Positions 1 through 7,101 of a DNA stretch of 7,158 nucleotides are shown here, piece after piece (the stretch's first letter is position 1; each line of letters begins with the position of its first letter). The position numbers and the translations under genes were made by a program. Under the pieces are notes generated by a model, which ran no database searches, had not been told where the DNA came from, and was given only the letters and a program-made list of their open reading frames with translations. This DNA comes from DASQTB01 sp035642095. GTDB taxonomy: Bacteria; Actinomycetota; UBA4738; CALAEC01. The stretch is from the NCBI GenBank assembly GCA_035642095.1, contig DASQTB010000123.1, forward strand, positions 1 through 7,158, in the 5' to 3' direction.

Positions 1-78
1 CTCCGGTGCCTGGGCACACGCCGATGCGATCACGGCGACCGCCCCGGCGACCGCCAGGATCCGCAGATGTCTGTTCAC
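1..78 (-). CDS. N-terminus of a secreted lipoprotein, probably the ABC transporter substrate-binding protein (partial)
   Basis: Only the first 26 codons lie in the window; the gene runs off the left edge. They read MNRHLRILAVAGAVAVIASA followed by CAQAPE. This is a typical lipoprotein signal peptide: two arginines and a histidine, then a hydrophobic run at about residues 7-17, then a lipobox-like ASAC with Cys21 as the expected lipidated residue. The GTG start is preceded by GGGGAG with a 6-nt spacer. Because it follows an OppC/DppC-type permease on the same strand after 92 bp, I infer that it is the family 5 (peptide/nickel) solute-binding protein, which in a Gram-positive-type envelope is anchored outside the membrane and delivers substrate to the permease. 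The visible part supports only 'lipoprotein'. An in-frame ATG at 147 would add 23 residues ahead of the signal peptide and is less likely. Confidence 0.7.
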   Translation of the reverse strand, partial: MNRHLRILAVAGAVAVIASACAQAPE

Positions 79-80
79 GC

Positions 81-113
81 TCAGCTCCCCTCTCGCTTCG
101 TACCCGTCGGCAT
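81..113 (-). other. Possible 10-codon leader ORF ahead of the lipoprotein gene
   Basis: A very short reading frame, MPTGTKREGS and a TGA stop, begins at an ATG with AGGAG five bases upstream (119-123). It ends two bases before the GTG of the next gene, and the GGGGAG of that gene lies inside it. The signal is better than chance to the eye, but so short an ORF can easily arise by accident. It contains no run of a single amino acid that would suggest attenuation. I cannot show that it is translated. Confidence 0.2.
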
Positions 114-170
114 CGTAACTCCTAATCGGTCCGTCGCGCGCTGGCATCCTCCTTTCCGTTCCTCACCGCT

Positions 171-1163
171 TCATCGTGCGGTTCTCGGGTCGAGGGCATC
201 TCGCAGGCCGTCCCCCACGAGGTTAAAGGCGAGGGTAGTCAGGAACAGGAACAGCCCCGGGAAGAGCATGGTCCACCAAGCCACCGTGAAGATCGTTGAC
301 GCATCAGCAAGCATCCTCCCCCAGGACGGCACCGTGGGTGGCAGGCCGACCCCAAGGAACGAGAGGGCGGCCTCGAAGAGGATGTTGTTGGGGATGATGA
401 GCGTCGTATACACGATGATGGGGGCGGCGATATTCGGAAGGACCTCGCGGAACATGATCCGGAGATCGCTCGCGCCCTGGGCCCGTGCGGCCTCAACGAA
501 CTCCTTCTCGCGCAGGGAGAGGGTCTGTCCCCTGACGATGCGGGCAATGTACGGCCAGTTGAAAAGGCCGATGATGTAGCTGACCAGCAGGAGCCCCGGC
601 CGCACAACCCCACCCAGACACCCCTCCTTCGAGGCGCCGCAGGCGGCCGCGAGGCCGAGGGCCAGGAGAAGGATCGGCAGCGACAAAACCACGTCGGTCA
701 GCCGCGAGATGAACGTGTCGACCTTGCCGCGGTAGTACCCGGCGAGCAGGCCGAGGACCACGCCGATGACAAGCGAGATGCCGGTGGCCAGCAGCGCCAC
801 GGTCAGGGACGTCCTTGCGCCGTAGATCACCCGGACGAACAGGTCCCCTCCGGCCGTGTCCGCCCCGAACCAGAACGTCCCGCTGGGACCGACGGGAAGC
901 CCGATATCGCTCAGCGCGCCCGCCCCGAACACCTCATTGGGCCCGTGGCTCGTCAGCCTGGCGAACAGCGGTGCCCCCACCGCTGCCAGGAGCATCAGGA
1001 CGATGAAGACGATGCCCCCGAGGGCAAACCTGTCCCTGCGGAACCGACGCCAGAACAGCTGTCCGGGACTCCGCCCGACAACCTGTTGGCTCGGCTCTCC
1101 TCCGACCTCCGGTCCCCTGAGCTGCTCGGGGCCGATGATCGGTTCGCTCGCGACCTGCGCCAC
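171..1163 (-). CDS. Peptide/nickel-type ABC transporter permease (DppC/OppC family)
   Basis: Inner-membrane permease subunit that forms a heterodimer with a DppB/OppB-type partner and passes peptides or related solutes from a binding protein, powered by DppD/DppF-type ATPases. With the chosen GTG start it is 330 residues, slightly long for OppC. A hydrophilic N-terminus with WRRFRRDRFAL (about 38-48) precedes TM1 (about 47-69). Five more membrane segments lie near 118-142, 154-174, 191-211, 246-268 and 296-318. The cytoplasmic EAA loop (EAARAQG at 224-230, then LP at 242-243) contacts the ATPases. The family signature LSFLGVGLPPTVPSWGRML is at 267-285 and NLVGDGL at 314-320. I chose the GTG at 1163 because AAAGGGG lies 6 nt before it. 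The TTG at 1223 that would add 20 residues lies inside the putative -35 box. C175 and C182 flank an extracytoplasmic loop. The OppB partner and the ATPases are not in the window. Substrate unknown. Confidence 0.93.
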   Translation of the reverse strand: MAQVASEPIIGPEQLRGPEVGGEPSQQVVGRSPGQLFWRRFRRDRFALGGIVFIVLMLLAAVGAPLFARLTSHGPNEVFGAGALSDIGLPVGPSGTFWFGADTAGGDLFVRVIYGARTSLTVALLATGISLVIGVVLGLLAGYYRGKVDTFISRLTDVVLSLPILLLALGLAAACGASKEGCLGGVVRPGLLLVSYIIGLFNWPYIARIVRGQTLSLREKEFVEAARAQGASDLRIMFREVLPNIAAPIIVYTTLIIPNNILFEAALSFLGVGLPPTVPSWGRMLADASTIFTVAWWTMLFPGLFLFLTTLAFNLVGDGLRDALDPRTAR

Positions 1164-1194
1164 GCGGCGCCCCTTTGGTGCGGTTGACCAGCAG

Positions 1195-1223
1195 ATACTA
1201 CGTCTTGACCGGCCCCCGGGCAA
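1195..1223 (-). promoter_or_regulatory. Putative sigma-70-type promoter for the transporter genes
   Basis: On the minus strand TTGCCC (1223-1218) and TAGTAT (1200-1195) are separated by exactly 17 bp. Each box matches the consensus at 4 of 6 positions. A start about 7 nt after the -10 box would give a leader of about 25 nt that includes the AAAGGGG ribosome site. The region is the longest intergenic stretch between two complete genes here and is locally richer in A/T around the -10 box. This is prediction from pattern only. Confidence 0.45.
1205..1223. promoter_or_regulatory. Putative operator: 19-bp imperfect palindrome over the -35 box
   Basis: The + strand reads TTGACCGGCCCCCGGGCAA. The arms TTG-A-CCGG and CCGG-G-CAA are symmetric around CCC with a single mismatched pair. 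The site ends exactly at the distal edge of the -35 hexamer and extends into the spacer, where a bound dimeric repressor would block RNA polymerase. G/C-rich palindromes are common in such DNA, so the match may be chance. No regulator gene is in the window. Confidence 0.3.
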
Positions 1224-1240
1224 TGAAGCCGGAGACCCCC

Positions 1241-1286
1241 CTGAACCGTATACGCCACCCGGGGAAGAACGGTTTTACTGGTTCAG
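1241..1286 (-). repeat. Overlapping inverted repeats across the apgM stop codon
   Basis: CTGAACC (1241-1247) is perfectly complementary to GGTTCAG (1280-1286). The overlapping AACCGT (1244-1249) is complementary to ACGGTT (1269-1274). The two stems share one arm, so they exclude each other in the transcript. No T-run follows on the minus strand, so this is not a standard intrinsic terminator. It could slow 3' decay of the glycolytic mRNA, or be chance. I found no other terminator-like structure between apgM and the permease gene. Confidence 0.3.
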
Positions 1287-2546
1287 CAGGCCAATCAGTC
1301 GGGGCACGATGTCTACACCTCGGATGGTCCCGATCGAGCCGTCCGCGGCGGCCCGCTCCCCGAACGCGGAGGCTCCGTCAGCCTGGACCCCGGGTCCCGC
1401 CACCACCAGGGGGACGGCCGCCGCCGTATGGGCCTTCCGCAGGCAGGAGGTGGCGTGATCGGCGGTCACGGCGACCACGACCGACGCGGGATCGGACGCC
1501 GAGAGGACCCCCCCGAAGAACGCTCGGTCGATCACCTCGATCACTTCCCGCTTGTCCTCGGCCCGGCCGTCGTGGGACGGGATGTCCGGTCCTTTGATGT
1601 GGGCGTACACGGCGTCGTGGCCCTGGAGGGCCTGGCCCGCCAGGTCGGCCCACGCCGCGTATCGGTTTTCCGGATCCTCCGGCGTCGGCGCGGGGACCTC
1701 GGCCATGCCCAGAAGCTGAGCGATCCCCCGCTCCACAGGCATCTCCACGAAGCATCCCCACGACGGTCCGAACCGCTCGTCGATCGGCTGAAGCGACGGT
1801 ACGTGATCGCCGGCGTCTCGGGTCAGGATCAGGTTCGCGGGGAGCCGGCCTTCCCGACGACGGCGGTCGTTCGTGGCCGACGAGTCGAGCACCCGAGCCG
1901 ACTCCCGGACGAACTCGTTGGTCAGCTCGGCGGCGTGCCGCGCTTCCTGGGAGCCGTCGAGCGGTTCCGCCCAGGCCACTCGATCCTCGAACGACTCCAG
2001 GGCAACCCCCAGGCTGCCTCGCCTGGCGTAGGCCGGGTCGGTGTTCGACACGTTGGCCGACAACCGTCCCTCGGTAGTCCGGATCACCAGCGCGCCGCGA
2101 TGCTCGACGGTGGCCCGCAGCTCGAACGTGGCCCCGCCCAGCCGGACCGATCGGTTGACCTCCTCTGCCAGCGCCCGGGCGTCCTCGGAGGGAAGGTCCC
2201 GCCCCACTCGCCGATCGACGATCTCCTCGCCGTGGGCCGTGGCGAAGTTGACCCGGTGGGCCAGTTCTCCATCGTGGAACTCCATCCCCGACCCGAGCGC
2301 CTCCAGCACGCCCCGGCCCGGATGCTCCTCTTGAGGGTCGTAACCAAGGATGGCGAACACCGCGATGTCGGACTCCGGGGCGATGTCCGGCCCCACCGTG
2401 TGGACCAGCCCTTCACGCCCCCGAGCCGCCAGACCGTCCAGGAACGGCGTGGAGGCGGACTCCAACGGGGTGCGGTCGCCGAGCACCGGGTTCGGCTCGT
2501 CGCCGAGACCATCCAGGCAGACGTAGAGCAGCTTCGTTCGAGCCAT
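1275..2546 (-). CDS. apgM: 2,3-bisphosphoglycerate-independent phosphoglycerate mutase, archaeal type
   Basis: Interconverts 3-phosphoglycerate and 2-phosphoglycerate in the cytosol without the bisphosphoglycerate cofactor, through a phosphoserine intermediate held by two divalent metal ions (alkaline phosphatase superfamily). At 423 residues it fits the archaeal-type (aPGM) family and is well short of GpmI (about 510). Visible landmarks: DGLGD at 12-16 (Asp12 metal ligand), PESDIA at 57-62 with Ser59 as the predicted nucleophile, ILGYD at 66-70, GRGVLEA at 77-83, LPANLILTR at 235-243, HIKGPD and HDG at 316-327 (D321, H325 and D326), TADH at 361-364 (D363, H364) and KAHT at 371-374 (H373). 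All expected metal ligands are present. The usual DPVP after the last histidine reads AAVP. The ATG is 3 bp after the tpiA stop and has no clear Shine-Dalgarno, which suggests translational coupling. It completes a gap-pgk-tpiA-apgM run to 2-phosphoglycerate. Confidence 0.93.
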   Translation of the reverse strand: MARTKLLYVCLDGLGDEPNPVLGDRTPLESASTPFLDGLAARGREGLVHTVGPDIAPESDIAVFAILGYDPQEEHPGRGVLEALGSGMEFHDGELAHRVNFATAHGEEIVDRRVGRDLPSEDARALAEEVNRSVRLGGATFELRATVEHRGALVIRTTEGRLSANVSNTDPAYARRGSLGVALESFEDRVAWAEPLDGSQEARHAAELTNEFVRESARVLDSSATNDRRRREGRLPANLILTRDAGDHVPSLQPIDERFGPSWGCFVEMPVERGIAQLLGMAEVPAPTPEDPENRYAAWADLAGQALQGHDAVYAHIKGPDIPSHDGRAEDKREVIEVIDRAFFGGVLSASDPASVVVAVTADHATSCLRKAHTAAAVPLVVAGPGVQADGASAFGERAAADGSIGTIRGVDIVPRLIGLLNQ

Positions 2547-2549
2547 GGG

Positions 2550-3316
2550 TCAGTGCTTCACGATCAGGGCGAACTCCTCGGGATCGAGGCTCGCCCCGCC
2601 GACCAGGGCGCCGTCGATCTCGGGATGGGCCATGAACTCTCGGATGTTCCCTGCCTTCACGCTGCCGCCGTACTGGACCCGAACGGTCTCGGCCACGTCG
2701 GTGGAGAACATGGTCTCCACCGCATCACGGATCGCTCGGATCGAGCGCCCCGCGTCGGGTGGGTTGCAGGCTTGCCCGGTCCCGATCGCCCAGATCGGCT
2801 CGTAGGCGATGACCATCCGCTGCGTCTCCTCCGGTCCAAGCTTCGACAGATCCTCGCGGAGCTGGCCGATCACCTTGTCCACGGCCCGCCCCGACTCCCG
2901 CTCCTCCAGCGTCTCGCCGACGCACAGGATCGGGATCATGTCGTGGTCGAACACCGCGCGGACCTTGCGGGCCACCTGGGCATCGGTCTCCCCGAAGTGC
3001 TCTCGGCGCTCGGAGTGACCGACGATGACGAACCCCACTCTCAACGCGGCGAGCATGGGTGGCGAGACCTCCCCGGTGAAGGCGCCCTTGTCCTCCCAGT
3101 GGACGTCCTGGGCCCCGAGGGCGAACCGAAGCCGGTCGCTCTCGATCAGCGTCTGCACGCTGCGCAGCGCGGTGAACGGCGGACAGACCACCACCTCCAC
3201 CCGTTCGATGTCCGAGCGATCGAGGAGATACGACAGCTTCTGGACGGCCTGGATGGCCTCGAGGTGCGTCTTGTGCATCTTCCAGTTAGCCGCCACGATG
3301 GGCCTCCGGCCGTCCG

Positions 3317-3320
<4 letters not shown>
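2550..3320 (-). CDS. tpiA: Triosephosphate isomerase
   Basis: Interconverts dihydroxyacetone phosphate and glyceraldehyde-3-phosphate; cytosolic TIM-barrel homodimer. The 256 residues match the usual bacterial length. Catalytic residues are all in place: N12 and K14 in AANWKMH (10-16), the electrophilic H102 in VGHSERRE (100-107), and the base E174 in AYEPIWAIGTG (172-182), followed by the mobile loop 6. The phosphate-binding YGGSV is at 217-221 and the final LVGGASL at 239-245. The GTG start overlaps the pgk stop in a GTGA junction (4 bp). AGGAGG lies just upstream inside the pgk C-terminal codons (3325-3330), the strongest internal ribosome site of the cluster. Nothing appears truncated or altered. 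Confidence 0.98.
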
Positions 3321-4510
<1,190 letters not shown>

Positions 4511-5515
4511 CTACAGCTTCGAGCCAACCATCTCTGTGAGCTCGACCAGGCGGTTCGAGTACCCCCACTCGTTGTCGTACCAGCCGATGACCTTGACCAG
4601 GTTGCCGACGGCCATCGTCGATAGCGAGTCGAAGACGCAGGAGTGCGGATCTCCCACCACATCGGAAGAGACCAGCGGGTCCTCCGTGTACTTCACGATG
4701 CCCTCAAGCCGGCCATCGGCGGCGGTTCGGAACGCCTCGTTCACCTGCTCTACGGATGGCTCGCCATCGAGAAGGCACACCAGGTCCGTCACAGAGCCAT
4801 CGGGGACCGGCACCCGGAAGGCCATCCCGTCCATCTTCCCCTTCAGCTTGGGGATCGCCAGCGACGTGGCCTTGGCCGCGCCCGTACTGGCCGGCACGAT
4901 GTTGATGGCCGCCGCCCGAGCCCGGCGAAGGTCCTTGTGCGGGAGGTCGAGCAGGTTCTGATCGTTCGTGTACGCGTGGCACGTCGTCATCAGCGCCCGA
5001 TCGATGCCGAACGCCTCATCGAGCACCGCCGCCATCGGCACCACGCAGTTGGTGGTGCACGACGCGTTGGAGATCAGGTGGTGGGTGTTCGGGTCGTAGT
5101 CCTCCCCGTTCACCCCGAGGACGATCGTCACGTCCTCGCCCTTGGCCGGGGCGCTGATGATGACCTTTTGCGCTCCGGCCGAGAGGTGCTTCTCCGCGCT
5201 GTCCCGATCCGTGAACAATCCGGTGGACTCCACGACGACCTCGACCCCGAGCTCCTTCCACGGCAGGGCACCGGGGTCGCGCTCGGCGATCACCCGGAAC
5301 TCATCCCCGTCCACGCTGATCCCCTCCTCCGTGGCCTTGATCTCGGCGTCGAGGTTGCCCAGCACGGAGTCGTATTTCAGGAGATGGGCCAGCGTTCCGG
5401 CGTCCGTGATGTCGTTCACCGCCAGGAAGTCGAGGTCCGCCCCTTTCTTCTTCGCCGCCCGGAAGAAGTTCCGTCCGATCCGTCCGAATCCGTTGATGCC
5501 AATCTTCACCGTCAT
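4511..5515 (-). CDS. gap: Glyceraldehyde-3-phosphate dehydrogenase, NAD-dependent (glycolytic) type
   Basis: Oxidises and phosphorylates glyceraldehyde-3-phosphate to 1,3-bisphosphoglycerate with reduction of NAD+; cytosolic homotetramer. Length 334 is typical. The Rossmann motif INGFGRIGR is at 7-15. Asp35 after the second strand (VND) favours NAD over NADP. The active site SNASCTTNC is at 149-157 with Cys153 as nucleophile, and His180 (TTCHAYTNDQ) is its partner. LLDLPHKDLRRARAAA (188-203) has the Leu-Pro pair typical of glycolytic GapA; NADP-using GapB enzymes usually have Ala-Ser there. WYDNEWGYSNR is at 312-322. The ATG is preceded by AGGAGG with a 9-nt spacer, the clearest full Shine-Dalgarno in the window, as expected for the first gene of a translation-coupled cluster. 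It starts 50 bp after the lipoprotein gene. Whether a promoter lies in that gap is unclear. Confidence 0.98.
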   Translation of the reverse strand: MTVKIGINGFGRIGRNFFRAAKKKGADLDFLAVNDITDAGTLAHLLKYDSVLGNLDAEIKATEEGISVDGDEFRVIAERDPGALPWKELGVEVVVESTGLFTDRDSAEKHLSAGAQKVIISAPAKGEDVTIVLGVNGEDYDPNTHHLISNASCTTNCVVPMAAVLDEAFGIDRALMTTCHAYTNDQNLLDLPHKDLRRARAAAINIVPASTGAAKATSLAIPKLKGKMDGMAFRVPVPDGSVTDLVCLLDGEPSVEQVNEAFRTAADGRLEGIVKYTEDPLVSSDVVGDPHSCVFDSLSTMAVGNLVKVIGWYDNEWGYSNRLVELTEMVGSKL

Positions 5516-5524
5516 CCCGAATCG

Positions 5525-5530
5525 CCTCCT
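5525..5530 (-). promoter_or_regulatory. Ribosome binding site of gap
   Basis: AGGAGG within CACGAGGAGGCG, 9 nt before the gap ATG. It fixes the gap start and contrasts with the weak or absent sites before pgk and apgM, which fits efficient initiation at gap and coupling of at least those two genes. Confidence 0.8.
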
Positions 5531-5565
5531 CGTGATGTCATGCGCTCCATCCTACCCACGGGACG

Positions 5566-6189
5566 TCAGGACCCCTCCAGCCGCAGGTCGACCCGCCGGG
5601 CCAGGGCCAAGGCCCGTTCGGGGTCGGCCGAGCCGATCCCACCTCCCAGCGCCACGGTGAGCACCAGGGCATCCCTGCGCCACACCACGGTGGAGGACTC
5701 CCCGAAGGGCACCTCCAAGTGCCATCCGAACGCCTGGTCGCCGACCTCGGTGGGGAATTCCACTCGCTCCTGACCTCGGCCCGCGCCGACCTCGACCTCA
5801 CGCAGGTAGGCCACGAACCCGCTCGCCGCGTTCTCCCCGGTGAACCGGATCACCGAAGAGGCGGCGGAGGCCGGCCCGGAGGATCCCTCCTCCCCGAGGT
5901 AGAGGACCTCGTACCCGCCCCGGAACGCCCGCGAGATCGGTCGAGGCAAGGGAGTCTCGTTGGGCAGCGCGGAGCGAGGGGGAAGGACGTCCCGGACCGA
6001 GGCCACCGGGCCGGTCCCCTCCTCGCTGGCAGCCAGCCCCTCAGGGGCCTCCTCCTCCTGGAGCGGGAGGTCCACCAGATCGGATGCCTCCTCCCGCCGT
6101 TCCACCGAGGATGCCGGGCCGTCGTCGCAGGCCGGGACGGTCAGCAGGACCAGCGCCGCCGCGGCCGACACCGCGTGGTTTACGGCCAC
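5566..6189 (-). CDS. Small secreted lipoprotein of unknown function
   Basis: I do not recognise a named family. The 207-residue product begins MAVNHAVSAAAALVLLTVPA then CDD: a short, weakly basic N-terminus, a hydrophobic core at about 9-18, and a lipobox-like VPAC with Cys21 as the likely lipid anchor, so the mature part would lie outside the membrane. Residues 22-65 are acidic and low in complexity (LQEEEAPEGL at 43-52), probably a linker. The part from about 85 to 205 looks like a compact alpha/beta domain: SSVIRFTGENAASGFVAYLR (111-130), then VGDQAFGWHLEV (149-160), then alternating strands and a final helix. That layout resembles many actinobacterial lipoproteins with a 'VGDxA' turn, but this is an impression, not a match. 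The GTG start lies 6 bp after the rapZ stop with little Shine-Dalgarno, so it is probably co-transcribed and coupled with rapZ. A GTG at codon 7 is a less likely start. Confidence 0.8.
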   Translation of the reverse strand: MAVNHAVSAAAALVLLTVPACDDGPASSVERREEASDLVDLPLQEEEAPEGLAASEEGTGPVASVRDVLPPRSALPNETPLPRPISRAFRGGYEVLYLGEEGSSGPASAASSVIRFTGENAASGFVAYLREVEVGAGRGQERVEFPTEVGDQAFGWHLEVPFGESSTVVWRRDALVLTVALGGGIGSADPERALALARRVDLRLEGS

Positions 6190-6195
6190 GGGAGC

Positions 6196-7101
6196 CTACT
6201 CGCGGCCCAGGTCCCGGTGCTCGCGGCTCACCGGCATCCCCTTCTCTCGGAAGTACGCCGCCAGGTCGTCGGCCACAACGACCGATCGATGGCGCCCTCC
6301 GGTGCACCCCACGGCCACGGTGAGGTAGGACTTCCCTTCGGCCACGAATCCCGGGAGGACGTGATCCAGGAGGGCCCGGAGCCTGCCCAGGAACTCGGCA
6401 TACTGAGGTTGGCCGGTCACGTACCGCTTCACGGGGGCTTCCGTCCCCGGAAGGTCCCTGAGCCAGTCGATCCAGTACGGGTTGGGCAGGAACCGGCAAT
6501 CGAGGACGAGGTCAGCGTCCCGGGGCACGCCGTACTTGTATCCGAACGACACCACGGCGACCTGGAGGGACGCCTCCCGGGGAGAGGCTGTGAAGGCGTC
6601 TCGGATCCGCTCCCGGAGGTCGTTCGGAATCATCCCGGTGGTGTCGATGATCAGGTCCGCCTCGCCGCGGAGGGCCTCCATGACCTCCCGCTCCTTGCGG
6701 ATGCCCTCCACCCGGCGGTCCTCCGAAGCCAGCGGGTGCTTGCGGCGGGTGGCGGCGAACCGGGTCACCAGGACCTCCTCCGAGGCCTCCAGGAACAGGA
6801 TGCGGATGGCGATCCGCTTCTTCCTCAGGACCTCGAGGGCGTTGGCCAGGTCCCCGAAGAACTTGCCGCCTCGAGCGTCCGCCACGATGGCCGCTCGATG
6901 CGGACCACCGGTGGTCTCGACGAGCTCGGCGAACTTCGGGATCAGGGCCGGGGGCAGGTTGTCGACCACGAAGTAGCCCAGGTCCTCCAATGATTTGGCC
7001 GCCTCGGACCGGCCGGCACCGGAGAGGCCGGTGATGATGGTGAAGTCGGGCGCCGCCGCGATCTGACGAGGCTGCTCGGCCGGGGCGGGCTGGGCCGTCA
7101 C
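6196..7101 (-). CDS. rapZ: RapZ/YvcJ-family nucleotide-binding protein
   Basis: P-loop NTPase family protein. In E. coli RapZ binds the small RNA GlmZ, directs its cleavage by RNase E and senses glucosamine-6-phosphate. In Gram-positive bacteria the homologue YvcJ hydrolyses GTP and its role is less clear, so the E. coli role should not be assumed here. The protein has 301 residues. Walker A is GLSGAGRS (25-32) with Arg in place of the usual Lys, a variant I recall from actinobacterial homologues. FVVDNLPPALIP is at 44-55, DARGG at 75-79, ADLIIDTTGM at 148-157, SFGYKYG at 185-191, DCRFLPNPYW at 201-210 and the C-terminal GCTGGRHRSV at 265-274. The tail HRDLGRE also matches actinobacterial homologues from memory. 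The GTG start is preceded by AAGGGGAGG about 10 nt upstream. It overlaps the stop of the upstream gene by 4 bp (GTGA). The N-terminal 18 residues are a nonconserved extension. Confidence 0.95.
   Translation of the reverse strand: MTAQPAPAEQPRQIAAAPDFTIITGLSGAGRSEAAKSLEDLGYFVVDNLPPALIPKFAELVETTGGPHRAAIVADARGGKFFGDLANALEVLRKKRIAIRILFLEASEEVLVTRFAATRRKHPLASEDRRVEGIRKEREVMEALRGEADLIIDTTGMIPNDLRERIRDAFTASPREASLQVAVVSFGYKYGVPRDADLVLDCRFLPNPYWIDWLRDLPGTEAPVKRYVTGQPQYAEFLGRLRALLDHVLPGFVAEGKSYLTVAVGCTGGRHRSVVVADDLAAYFREKGMPVSREHRDLGRE

Noticed and set aside
67..579. A 170-codon + strand frame at the left end
   Set aside because: It lies opposite the permease gene and the lipoprotein start, is Arg/Ser/Pro-rich and has no recognisable motif.
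1164..1223. A TTG start giving a 350-residue permease
   Set aside because: The extra 20 residues are not typical, the TTG forms part of the putative -35 box, and a GTG at 1163 has a good ribosome site.
5549..5554. TAGGAT as a -10 box for a separate gap promoter
   Set aside because: No acceptable -35 hexamer lies 16-18 bp upstream. Actinobacterial promoters can lack one, so a promoter is not excluded, but I cannot support it.
6193..6198. TAGGCT as a -10 box for the lipoprotein gene
   Set aside because: It includes the rapZ stop codon, has no -35 partner, and would place the transcript start at or inside the start codon.
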